DNA of 64,000 bases, taken from NCBI RefSeq assembly GCF_030272615.1, contig NC_081413.1:330543302-330607301 (forward strand), in the 5' to 3' direction. The first letter of the stretch is position 1, and each line of letters opens with the position of its first letter. The stretch comes from Cryptomeria japonica. Lineage: Eukaryota; Streptophyta; Pinopsida; Cupressales; Cupressaceae. Made by a program: the position numbers and the translations under genes. The notes beneath the pieces were generated by a model, which was not told the origin of the DNA, made no database searches, and was given only the letters and a program-made list of their open reading frames with translations. Positions 1 through 10,767 of the stretch are shown here, in pieces.

Positions 1-49
1 AGCTAGGTGAAGTCAGTACCTTGTACCTACAATTCATGTATCACCAAAC

Positions 50-55
<6 letters not shown>

Positions 56-81
<26 letters not shown>
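56..81. repeat. (AT)n microsatellite
   Basis: A short uninterrupted AT dinucleotide run. The 68-codon open frame across it is a by-product of the repeat. The rest of 1-510 is AT-rich and shows no recognisable gene. Confidence 0.9.
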
Positions 82-82
<1 letters not shown>

Positions 83-511
83 AAACATGGTAAATACACT
101 GGTGAAGGAGAATCCTGACTTTATGTGTCTCACCGAAGTGAGTGACGAGAAATCATCTCCTCACACCCCATACATTTTCCACACATGCATGATGACATAT
201 ACATGGCGCAACTCACACATGAAGTAAATGTGTTAGTCCATTGTTAGTAACACATAAATAAAATTAACATTTTATCATTATAAAACACAATACATAAGCA
301 GAATTAACATGTACTCATTCAAAGAAATAGTGCCTAATCAACATCTACTCCTCAATAAGCAATAATGCATAATCATATTCACCAAATCACACTCCAAAGC
401 ATAATACTTGGATAAAAACATCACAATTATAATGTATCAACCATCCACATAAGCCACTAAAAAGTCAACCATGGTCAAGGAGGTCAAAAAGAGTCTGATT
501 CAGGAAGGAGT

Positions 512-3500
512 ATTACAGATCATGCCTACTCAATCCTACTCGAAGATGTCCTGATGGTACCCAAGGTGGACCCATAAGTCCTTCATTGCAAGTCCTTCGA
601 GATATAGATCTTCCAGAGCCACTCTGAGACTTGTACTCATGATACCTAGGTTCTCTTTGACCCTCAAGAACTACTCTCTCATAAAGTTGTCTATAATATA
701 AAGCGTCTTAAGTAGCATAAAAAAATTTGTCAACCTGTGTTCATATATCTATACCTAGACTGAACTATTGATCATAAGCATCCAATTCCATTCGAGCCCT
801 CTGCACGGTGTCATCTTAATCCCTCTAGAGACAGTCTCTCTCCTGAATACATGCTTACTGCTCTTGTTGAATTGCAACCCGATCATCCATCCATCTCTGC
901 TACTCTGCAGCTAGAGCATCCTAGAATCTATGTATCCTAGCCCTAACGATTTGAGGATTGTCATCATCATGGCCCTAGCCTCCATCACCACCCTCTCCAC
1001 CTACATCCACAACCAATACGTCCTCAAGCTCAGGAATTTCAGTGTCCTCAAAGCTCTCACCTCCCTCACTACTCGATGACCTGGATGAAGAATCATCTCC
1101 ATCACTGTTGTTGGAACTGGTGTCACCACCAATGTCCACATCCTCCTCCCCTTCATCCTCCTCCTCCTCATCTCATCTTGCAGTATCGATAGACAAAACT
1201 ACTCTCCTACCCCCATCTTCACCACCTCCTCCACCCCCCCTGTCTCCCCCATCATATCCCCTCCATGGCCTTCAATGGCATATCTGTTGAAGAGAAATCA
1301 GTTCAGTCAGATCTGTCAAAGGGACAGACCTATGTCTCAACCACCATGCATCATACTGCGGTGTCGTGATCAGATATGCTACTCCTACTACCCAACCCCA
1401 CTAAATTTCCCTAAGAGAGTCAAACTCAGTAGCCACCACATGAGGTTGTATATAGACACCCCAATCAAAAACATTGCAAGCTACTCAAGCAAAATATATA
1501 GTCACATCAGGCACTCCCTGAATCTCTCCAACTACCTCATAACCCATCCTAGGAGGTGTAACTCAATAAACCTCTGTGTATCAACTCTCCTCCCAATCAA
1601 ATATATTTTATGTCAGCAATATGGAAAGTGTTGTGCATCATCTGCCCAACCGAGGAAATCCAAATATGGCCTCCAAATGAAATGTTGTAGAACATCAATC
1701 TGGTGTCTCCAATACATAATGTTGCATGAACCCCTATGCCTGATCCTTGGACTATATCTATATACAAATGGCTCCTCTCCTTCAAGAGCTATGTGAACAA
1801 CTGGACAGAAGATAGCAATATGCTCCCAAGTCTAGACTTGGAGCAAGGTGACATCGCAACTAATGGATCTATATGCAAACTAGACAATCTCATGCATATG
1901 GTAGTATAGCATGGCAAGCATACAAGGACCCCATGCATATACCTGCCTCTCGATGATCATGTTGGCAAGAGACATTGTACCAGTGAATATTGATGCATGG
2001 GGATTGCTTAAGGGTTTTCATTAATGGAAACTCAGTCTAGAAATCCTATCCGGTGTATGCAGATTTGAGTTATCGAAAGCTTAAGGAATTGTATCATTCA
2101 TCTATACTTAAGTCTGAAAGGTGGAACATTGACTAAAGATAAACTGTGCATAACTCATTTTCAGCTTCATGGTTTTGGTTGCAGTGTTACAAGTAGTTGA
2201 TTCATGATTCAAGGTAGCTTACTTCATATTTTTGGCCTCCGGTATGGTTTCTGGTGAACGATTCAAGGACTGGTATCCGGTGTTTCCAGAGAATAGAGCT
2301 AGTGTGTTGATTAGTGATGTAACATGTGTGGCAGAATTTGTGGGATGATCTCAATGATTGTTGGTGAGTTCAAAGTTTTTGTTCCAACGTGTGTAAAGCT
2401 TGTTACCATATTGTTTAGGTCCACATATGCATTAATGGACAGATTGAGCTGACATGTTAGGAACACGTTTTATATTTTGCAGTTTTGTGAAGCTGACATG
2501 TTAGAGATCTTATTAGGTTGTGCCGATATATAATGTTGATCTAGATGATCATTTTATGGAATGGAATATGCGAATGTGGATGTCTGGTATGTGAATGAGC
2601 ATCAATATGCAGAATTGGTGCTATGGTAGATGACTATGAAGCAGCACAAGGCAAAAAGGCAGAGTAGCATTTGATAGTCAGATTGTGCTTAACCGAAACT
2701 GATCTTTGGCATTTGTAGATGCTATATTACAATTTAGATTTTGTAATTACTCTTGTATCTCATTTATAGGATAGTGAGTCCTCGGAGGTTGTTTCCCTCT
2801 TATGTAATTGAGCAGTGAACTCTAGGTAGTGTGCCTGAATGCAAGTGCATTCCCCTTATGTAATATTATCATGCTCCTGGCCATAGTATAATAATATTAC
2901 CATGTTTTTTCCCTTTCTGGGTTTCAATGTAAAAATCTTGGTGCTATGGTTGTGTGGTTGATTGCCTTTATGTTTCTACACTTTACTTTCTTTCTTATGC
3001 ATCTAGTGGTTTAAGAATCAGTTTAATAAGTTTGTAAATTGCAGAACATTGATTCACCCCCCCTCTCAGTGTTCATTGATTCCAATAGATCATCTCCTAT
3101 ATAACCTAACCCCATCCAACTAGGAATCCATGGCATCTCCTATCGGGTATCAAAAGTCCTCCAATAAGACTGTAGAGTATAATGGTCAAATCATCATATG
3201 CATCTGTCAGTTATGTCCATGAAATCTCATATGGTCTATCAAAGGTATATCCTACTCCTCACACTCAAAGAGCTAGCACAATCCCATGATACCTGCCTTA
3301 TGATCATAGACTTCTCACTCACCACAAATCAAAATATGCAAGATATGCTAAAAATCCTCTAATGTGATTGAGGCCTCACCAGTGGAAGATGAAATGAACA
3401 TGTCTCTAAGTGCCACCACTCAACCAATGCAGTGATCAAGGCCCTGTTGGTTGTAACCGCAGGCAGATGTAAAGCATGATACAAATTGAGATGTCTAATA

Positions 3501-3556
3501 AGAGTGATATCCTCTGGTGGTAACCCATCACAAGGATCAAGTCCACTAGGCCTCAT
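512..3556 (-). pseudogene. antisense plant mobile domain (PMD) gene of T0
   Basis: On the strand opposite to T0, reading from 3556 downwards, the frame shows the plant mobile domain signature: LPPEDITLIRHL, then ALITALVEWWHLETCSFHLP, followed after a frameshift by GEASITLEDF. PMD proteins (MAIN/MAIL1-like host proteins and transposon-borne relatives) share the pattern ALVERW.PETHTFHLP...TLEDV; their molecular role is poorly known. The domain is interrupted by solo LTR S0 at 1960-3087. Beyond it come a Ser/acidic/Gly-rich linker (about 960-1290), a helical stretch (RWMDDRVAIQQEQ, ERDCL) and a C-terminal YYRQLYERVV motif, which the T1 copy also has. Several stops and frameshifts make it a pseudogene. 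Its 5' end points towards the T0 LTR. Antisense extra ORFs between pol and the 3' LTR are known for some Tat lineages. Confidence 0.72.
1960..3087 (+). mobile_element. S0: solo LTR of a SIRE/Copia-like element
   Basis: A single 1.13-kb LTR starting TGTTGGCAAGAG and ending GATTCCAATA (final CA changed to TA), flanked by the 5-bp target duplication GATCA at 1955-1959 and 3088-3092. Near its right end it carries the C-run followed by CTCTCAGT, which is the reverse complement of the ACTGAGAGGGGG...TGAATCA motif of the C1 and C2 LTRs. It is therefore related to them but lies in the opposite orientation. No internal region remains, consistent with LTR-LTR recombination. It interrupts the T0 PMD gene. 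Confidence 0.85.
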
Positions 3557-3699
3557 CTACTTGCATCCAAGTACATCAAGTGTCTCCTACGAATATTATA
3601 ATGAAAATGTTAGATATCAGGATCGCATGATAAAATATCAATCATTCATGTTTAAAAAATATGTGATGCATTTACGACTAATAGAGTACAATTAACATG

Positions 3700-3890
3700 A
3701 TTGTGCAACAGTTATCACTCATGCGACAATATATCCACTAATGTGAATTTAGCAGTCGTTTGTGAGATATTTAGGGCTTATGTGACATGGTTATACACAT
3801 GCAACACAAATAATACTAATGCACAACAATAAGGACATATGCGACATCTTCGATCTATGAATGTGAAATACTTAAAATTTTGGGCTCTGA
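3700..3890. repeat. short-motif repeats upstream of the T0 PMD gene
   Basis: At least seven near copies of ATGCGACA or its decayed forms (ATGTGAAT, ATGTGACA, ATGCAACA, ATGCACAA) spaced about 20-30 bp apart. The position, just upstream of the 5' end of the antisense PMD gene, matches the clearer array at 33040-33430 in T1. Confidence 0.5.
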
Positions 3891-4355
3891 GAAAAATTTG
3901 AAAAAATGGACAAAATCAGGCAAAAATGGGCAAAAAATTAGAAATCATACCATCCCTATGGTGCCAGGTGGCCTCTAGTATGAACGCATTCACTCTGACA
4001 GGTGTTGTCATTCTCTGTAGACAACCATGATTCTCAAATAGTTGCAAGAAATCTCTAAGATTGCCAAAGAATCTATGAATTCAAAAGAAAACAAATGTGC
4101 AAATGAAGGGGTCAAATTTCTATTTATAGCTCTAAATTAGGGATTTTTTTCTCTCCTATAGTTGTGGTCCCCCTGAATTTCAACGTGCTTGTAGAGCAAC
4201 CAAACATACTCAAAATCACATGAAACTGAAAACTACTACTCACTAGCATGATGTCATTAAATCGTTTGTATGTTTTCTCGACTAATTTTTTGAGGGGACA
4301 TATTTATACCGTAAGCATCACTAGGGCATACTGGGGCATGAATTTTTTTATTTTC

Positions 4356-4398
4356 TTTGAAACAACGTCGTCCCGACGTTGTCTCAAAGAGGGGCAAA
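4356..4398 (+). promoter_or_regulatory. hairpin plus polypurine tract of T0
   Basis: Inverted repeat with arms 4356-4370 (TTTGAAACAACGTCG) and 4374-4388 (CGACGTTGTCTCAAA): 14 of 15 positions pair around a 3-base loop. It is followed directly by the purine tract GAGGGGCAAA, which would prime plus-strand DNA synthesis, and then by the LTR at 4399. The T1 copy at 33917-33960 has the same outline with the inner stem eroded. Confidence 0.75.
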
Positions 4399-5340
4399 TG
4401 TAGACACCTAAAAATGTCTCATCAATCTTGCACTAATTATTCATCTTATTAATTAAATAATTCTTTTATTATTTAATTAAACTAATTAAATTCTTCTAAA
4501 TTAATTTTAATCATCATTTCAACATCACTAATTATTCTATTTCTATCGCCTTAATCAATTAATCATTTTACCCTTTCTATACAATTAATTAAATATTTAT
4601 TATTTAATTAATTATGATTAAAAACTTTAATTCAATAATCTTCATTATTTAATTAAAATTCATTTTCTAAATAATTAAATAATTTCTCAAAACTATTTAA
4701 TTAACCTATTCTTTTCAAATATTCAAAATCCAAAATTTCAAATTTCCCCCAAATTCTAATTTCATCAAATTTCAATTAATTACATATGCATTTCACTTTT
4801 CAAAAATCCAAATTCAAATTAAATAAAAACCAAATGTGAATTTCATCTCAAATTCCTACAGCACATGTTGAAATTCTAACTGGCACTAACTTTCAGTCTA
4901 ACTGGGCAATCAATTCAGTCAACTGAGCAATCTATTCAGCCATCTCCCCAGTTAACTCAGTTAACTCCCCAATCACTTTTTTTAACTCTTAATCATCTTT
5001 TTGGAACAGAGCAATCAAATCAATTAACAAATCAATCAACTCAATCATATGATCAATCTAATCAGTTCACTGATCAATCAATCTAGTTGACTCATCAATC
5101 AAATGAGTTAAACTCTCAATCAATTGTGTTGCAATAAATCTCCACCGTTGATCAATTATGTTGTAGAATTCATCTCGGCCATTGATCAATTGATTTCTAT
5201 TGTTTTTTTCATTTTGCTTAAGGATTTGGTTAGTTAGATTCAAGTTAATCTAGCTTATTTATGACTAAAATTTCCCTTAAAATAGAACCTATAAAATCTA
5301 TTTCTCAAGCTCCTAAAGAAATAAAAGTATTGGCATACAA
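4399..5340 (+). repeat. LTR of T0
   Basis: Starts TGTAGACACCTAAAAATG right after the polypurine tract. Related starts occur at 33961, 53566 and 58041. The first 450 bp are very AT-rich (ATTAATTAAAT-type runs). About 4900-5190 is a stretch of degenerate TCAATCA/CAGTTAACT motifs. A TATA box follows at 5290. The exact right end could not be fixed: no clear CA end or primer-binding site is visible before T1-type sequence. Confidence 0.7.
5290..5297 (+). promoter_or_regulatory. TATA box in the T0 LTR
   Basis: TATAAAAT in the 3' half of the LTR, comparable in placement to TATAAATA at 58699 in the T3 LTR. It is the likely core promoter of the retroelement. Confidence 0.5.
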
Positions 5341-6075
5341 AGAGAATGTTGAGGAAGCCACCTGTAATTTGTATCAAAAATTCATGAATTAAAATATAAC
5401 AGTGAAACTAATTCCCATGAATGGGAGGGACTTTCAGAGGTATCTTTCAAAGACAAGAAAATGGAAGTGATTCACTCCTATAATAGACTGGATGATAAGG
5501 GATCTAGTTCAGGTCTAGATCATTAGAGAAAAACCCATAGAAAGATGAGAGTGACTCTTGTGAGGAGGGTTGGATTTCGGATGATTAGACAACCTTGAGG
5601 TGGTTATCAATCTCAACCTCAAAGATATTATCATTGACCTCCAAACTTTTATGTCCTAACCACCATGTCTTTTGATACCAATGAGCCCAATAACTTGCCA
5701 CTTGTACATCCCGAACTTATTGAAGAAACCCCACTTGAACTTCAAACCTTTCGTAATGACCATGCCATAATAGATTTTCATAATCCCATGTGTCTTTTAT
5801 ATGTAGGGAGTTAATGACACACATTTAATTGATGAGCTCAACACCACAACTAGTTCTTCAGAAAATGCCAATCCTTCTAGTCATAAAAATATAAAAAATC
5901 AATAATAGATCTAATGGTGAAAACCATAATATGATAGTATTAGATCTGGAAAAAGTAAAAAACAAAAGACATATTCGATGGTGAAAACCTCATTGAGGCA
6001 CCAAAGGATGGCAGGCTTGGCATTCTTCCCTAGCCAGAATATCTAGAAAGGTCTTCAATCATCATAGAACCAACT
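5341..6075 (+). pseudogene. T1 linker between protease and RT, degraded
   Basis: No continuous frame. The stretch from about 5930 (GGTGAAAACCTCATTGAGGC, then AAGGATGGCAGGCTTGGCA) matches the T2 region at about 44948-44998, which lies between its G-patch and RT. This shows that T1 starts in mid-polyprotein. Nothing resembling gag or a primer site is present between the T0 LTR and this point. Confidence 0.55.
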
Positions 6076-7560
6076 GTGCCTATCAACATTGGAATAGAGG
6101 ATAGTCCTAAAATCCTTCATTTAGCAACATCTTTATCAGCAGTAGAAAAAGAAAAAAATTTCAAATTTTTTAAAGAGAAACAAATCAGTTTTTCTTGGTC
6201 ATATGCAGATATGCCCGACTTGGATGCAAACATAATCATGCACCATTTTTCAATAGCTCCATAGGTCAAGCCTGTGAAACAAAAGTTGAGAAAAAATGGA
6301 GCCGCATATAGCCTTGTTGGTAAAATCTGAATTGAAAAAGATGTTGGATGTGGTGTTTAATAGGTCTATTGATTATGCAAAATGGATATCAAATATTGTA
6401 CCTATTTTGAAACTAGACAAAAGAATGAGAGTGTGAACGGATTTTGGAGACCTAAACAAAGCATGCTTGAATCATGATTTTACTTTGCCAAACATAGACA
6501 TTATTATGGATTTGACTGCAGGGAATGCTATGTTATCATTGATGGATGCCTTTTCTGGTTATATTCAGATAAGGATAGCCCCAGAAAACCAAGACAAAAT
6601 AGCTTTTACCTATCCTTGGGGAACACACTGTTGGAACATCATGCCATTTGGACTAAAAAATGCAGGTGCAACATATCAAAGGGCAATGACCACAATCTTG
6701 TATGGAATGATCAACACCTTTATGGAAGATTATGTTGATGACATATTGGGAAAATCATACACTAGATAGAAGCATCTTAACATTCTACATAAGAGATTTA
6801 AGTGTATGTAGAAATTCAATGTGTGCCTTAATCCAAAGAAGTGTGTCTTTGGAGTGACATCTAGTAAACTCCTAGGATACATTTTATAGGCAAATGAAAT
6901 AGAGATAGACCCTTAAAAAGTGAAAGCAATCATGGAGATGTTGCCTCCCAAGAATATCAATCAACTACACTCATTACAAGGAAAATTATAATCTATTCAC
7001 AGATTTATCTCACAATTAGCATATAAATGTCATCCTTTCTCACACCTCTTGCACAAAAACATACCTTTCAAGTGGGGTGACAAGTGTGAAGAATCCAAAT
7101 GTTAAAAGAATATTTAATGAATCCACCAATTCTCATGTCTCCTATTCAAGGAACACCACTTTTTCTTTATATATCAGCTACACGAGCATCTCTTGGTGCT
7201 CTATTATCTCAAGAGGACTTTGAGGGGAAATAAAGAATAATTTATTATATTAGTAGGACTCTTGTGGGCTATGAACTAAACTACACTCCAATTGAGCAGG
7301 CATGTTTGGCTATAGTTTTTGCATCTTAGAAATTGTGCCACTACATGTTAACTCATCTAATAAAACTTGTAGCCAAGATAGAACCCTTAAAATATTTGCT
7401 CAACAAGGCAGATTTTATAGGAAGATTGGCAAAGTGGATTCTTATTCTTAGTGAATTTGACGTACAATATGTAGATCAAAAAATCTATTAAAGGTCAAGT
7501 AATTGCAGATTAGTCAATAGAGGCACCCTTACTGGATAATCAACCATTGCATTCAAAATT
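6076..7560 (+). pseudogene. T1 reverse transcriptase and RNase H
   Basis: Degenerate Ty3/gypsy pol. Visible in order: FSWSYADMPDLD and VKPVKQKLRK ahead of RT; LSLMDAFSGYIQIRIAPENQ; NIMPFGLKNAGATYQRAMTT; the RT active-site motif YVDDIL at 6731; LNPKKCVFGV; and an RNase H region with ISATRASLGALLSQE, YYISRTLVGYELNYTPIEQA and the AKWILILSEFDVQYV end. The longest open piece is only 100 codons; stops (many TAG/TAA from CAG/CAA or TGG) and frameshifts break the rest. The 6467-6769 piece is the best conserved. RT copies element RNA into DNA; this copy cannot. Confidence 0.85.
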
Positions 7561-7589
7561 TTTGATGATTCAATTCTTACAATCATAGA

Positions 7590-7985
7590 GCACACATGGA
7601 AATTATATTTTGATGGATCATACACTCAACATGGGTCAGGAACTGGAATTTTGTTTGTTACACTGTAAGGAGATACCATACAAAAATCTTACCAATTATT
7701 TCTTTATACAAATAATATGGTTGAGTATGAAGCACTAGTGATAGGAATAAAATTGGTAGTGGAATGAAAAATAACAAATCTAAATGTTTATGGAGACTCT
7801 TAGTTGGTTATCAATCAAGTGAATGAAAATTATCAAACTAAGGATGAAAATTTAATGTCATTTAAGCGTATGGTAGATGACTTCAACAAATATTTTGTCT
7901 CCACTCACTTTGAACAAGTTCCTTGATTGGAAAATAAAATAGTTGACACTATGGCTACCATTGCCTCTCTACTTGAGATACTTGA
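7590..7985 (+). pseudogene. T1 second (archaeal-type) RNase H domain
   Basis: After pol RNase H comes WKLYFDGSYTQHGSGTGIL, then YTNNMVEYEALVIGIKL and LNVYGDSxLVINQVN. This is the D-E-D layout of an archaeal/plant-type RNase H, sitting before integrase. That position and type are the defining trait of Tat-lineage Ty3 elements (dual RNase H). Stops interrupt the frame. The partner domains are the RT upstream and the integrase downstream. Confidence 0.75.
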
Positions 7986-8214
7986 AAAGCATGAGTTCTA
8001 TGATTTTTTTAGTTGAGCAATTATACACTCCTACAAATGAAGATCCGCAATCCCGAGTCATATGTCATTTGATTGGACCTAATTATCCCATATATGGTAA
8101 CATTTATACCTATTTGAAAGACAATACCTTGCCTCCTAGTTTATCCAATAATCAAAAGAGAACCTTCATTTGTAAAGCCTTTTGTTACTCCATTATCACT
8201 GACACCCTATATTG

Positions 8215-9343
8215 ATGAGGTCTTGACGGTACCCTTCTCAAGTGTTTAGAACATGACGAATATCAAACTAGCTTGTGAAGTTCATGAAGGCATCTGTGGG
8301 ACTTACTCTAGTGGTCTTACTTTGGCTAAGAATCTCATTTATGCAAGATATCAGTGGCCAACTATGGAGATAGACACACATCAATTTGTCAGAAAATGTA
8401 AGAAGTTCCAAATTCACGGTAATCTAATACATGCACTAACACAAGAGTTGCAACCTTTGGCAACTCCATTTCTCTTTTGTTAGTGAGGACTTGACCTCAT
8501 GAGAAAGATCCACCCACCTTCTTCCAATGGTCATAAGTTCATCATTACTACTTCTAGGTATTTTATGAAGTGGATTGAAGTTGTACCCCTTACCAATATC
8601 AATGGAAAATGAATTGCTTCATTCATCTTGAATTATATGATCTATCATTATGGTATCCCTCTAACCATTATCATTGATAATGGTAGACCTTTTAAAAATC
8701 AAGATGTTAAGGAACTTTGAGGCAAATTTTACATACAATACCATTTTTTGCACCTTACTACCTGCAGGGTAACAGACAAGCTGAAGCTTCTAATAAAACC
8801 ATCTTGAAGATATTAAATAAAATAGTCAATGAAGCTAGTCGTGATTGGCATGCATAATTAAACCCTGCTTTATGGGCCTATATAACCAATATCTGCACAC
8901 CCACTGGTGCAACACCCTATTCTATTATTTATGGATCCGAAGTCGTCTTGCCTATTGAGGTTGAGTTGCCATCTCTTTAAGTTTCACTAAAGGGACTAAT
9001 ACCATATGAGGATTACCGTGTCTCTAGGTTGCAAGAACTAGAGTTGTTAGATGAGTGGCGACAAAAGGATTTCAATCATTTAAAGGCTTATCAACAATGT
9101 ATGTCTAGAAGCTATAACCATAAAGTTAATCCTCCTGTCTTTCAAGTTGGTGATCTTGTGCTTAAAGAGAATCCTTGCAATCAACAAGATTGAGAAAAGA
9201 AGGGGAAATTTGAGCCCAATTGGTTGGGTCCCTATGTTATTGTGGTTGTTTACGGATCATGGGCCTATCAACTCTCTACACCTAAAGGTGAGTTGTTAGA
9301 TGATCCAATTAAGAGTATACATCTTCATAAGTTTTATACCTAA
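8215..9343 (+). pseudogene. T1 integrase
   Basis: The H2C2 zinc module is seen as CEVHEGICGTYSSGLTLAK...YQWPTM...FVRKCKKFQIHG, with the last-but-one Cys replaced by Phe. The catalytic core follows: KIHPPSSNGHKFIITTSRYFMKW, the second Asp in TIIIDNGRPFKNQ, and the Glu in QAEASNKTI. The C-terminal part has KFxxNWLGPYVIVVV and ends in IKSIHLHKFYT with a TAA at 9341-9343. Several stops and frameshifts are present. Integrase would join element DNA to the host chromosome; this copy is dead. Confidence 0.8.
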
Positions 9344-10767
9344 AATTTTTTGAAAACCCTAATGCAAATGCCAAAAAAACAAAAACAAATAATAAAAATG
9401 TCAAAAATGGAAAAAATACAAAAAAAAATGTCAAAAATACAAAAAACATAAAACAAAAAAAAGTGCAATCAAAGACATCGGTGAAAACCTTGCAAAAGGC
9501 ACTACTTGTGTCAAACTAGCCCTTCTATCTATTTGGATTTTAGGATTTCTTCTATATCCATAATCATTGTATATACCCATAATAAAACCTCCTACCCACA
9601 TCTATCTTAGCATGTCATGATATTCCTATCCATAGTCTTTCCATTTCCCATTGTATATATTCCCATTAGTAAAATCCTACCATGGCTTGTGAGCTAGTGC
9701 TTTCAAAAACCTATCTTATTTTTTTTCTTCCATAATAAAGTGTCATCCATGTTTCCATAATTCATCCATCCATATTAAGGTGATTCATTTGTATGTTGGG
9801 GGAAAATCCTTGACCTGGTTACGGAATGGGATCCTTTAATGTCACACTTCAGAGGATAAAAATTTGGATTTTGATAAATGGACAACAAGCAACATAACAA
9901 CTACCTTTTAAACAAAATCTTGATATAGACCATTGGATGATGAGTGTAAGTGAATCATGAGACATCAACTTCAAAGATCAATCAAAACAATAATAATCTA
10001 TATCAAAAATCATTGAATGGGATGATCATATTTGTTTTGATAAGAAAACATATCTATGGCATAGAAGGTTCAATGTTAGTGTCTTGATTTTCATTAATCA
10101 TGCTTCCTGTGCTACTCAAGGATGTCTGAGACTAGAGGAGATATGATGGGGAATGATATTTTTTTTTTTTTTTCTTGTGGATTATTTTTTAGTAATGTGT
10201 ATACTCATCTAAGGGCATGATTGGCAAAAGATCATCAAGGACGTTCTGAGTTATGCGTGAAAGGGGATAATCCTTGTTTGTTGATGCAAGGGATACTCAA
10301 GTCATCTTGTTCTCATTATACCTCGATGATTGTATTAATTTTCTAAATCAAAACCCATGCAAGAAATACTCAAGTCATCCTAGTGTAATTATACCTAGGT
10401 GTTTGTATTTTCTTAAAACATTTTAAAATATCAATGATGAAATGAAGCACTAAAATAATATGTTGAAAAGGTGAAAAAATCATTTAACATAGGTATTGCA
10501 AATTTCATTCCATTATAAGCATTTTATCATCCATTCATTAGGTTATCCTTTAAGCATGATATAGGATAAATGGTTGTCAAAGTTGGGATTGAATATACTT
10601 GGACAAACAAAATCATTAGCAATAATCCTATCATTTAGAGTCTATTACTTTCATTCATTTTAGGTCTTTTCATCATTTCTTCATCTTTTCATTAGTATTT
10701 AGGGTTCATCACATTTATCATTTAAGATCATTTAGGTTCACTTAGGTCCATTTATCATTATCCATTG
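9344..10767 (+). other. T1 3' non-coding region, left part
   Basis: No supported gene. The start is A-rich (repeated AAAAACAAAA and TGTCAAAAATGG words at 9355-9460), and there is a 17-bp T-run at about 10151-10167. Tat-lineage elements commonly have long untranslated stretches between pol and the 3' LTR. Confidence 0.6.

Larger units (their letters stand above)
1..5340 (+). mobile_element. T0: 3' part of a Tat-like Ty3/gypsy retrotransposon
   Basis: This is the 3' end of an LTR element whose gag and pol lie left of the window. From left to right it holds an antisense plant-mobile-domain gene, a short-motif repeat zone, a hairpin next to a polypurine tract (GAGGGGCAAA), and an LTR starting TGTAGACACC at 4399. 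The same order of parts recurs in T1 (31564-34355), where a Tat-type pol lies upstream on the plus strand; that is why I assign T0 to the same lineage. Interrupted by solo LTR S0. The right end is uncertain because no primer-binding site follows the LTR and T1 pol-type sequence begins instead. Confidence 0.7.

Noticed and set aside
1042..1290. Ser/Pro-rich plus-strand open frame
   Set aside because: Antisense shadow of the Gly/acidic linker of the T0 PMD gene.
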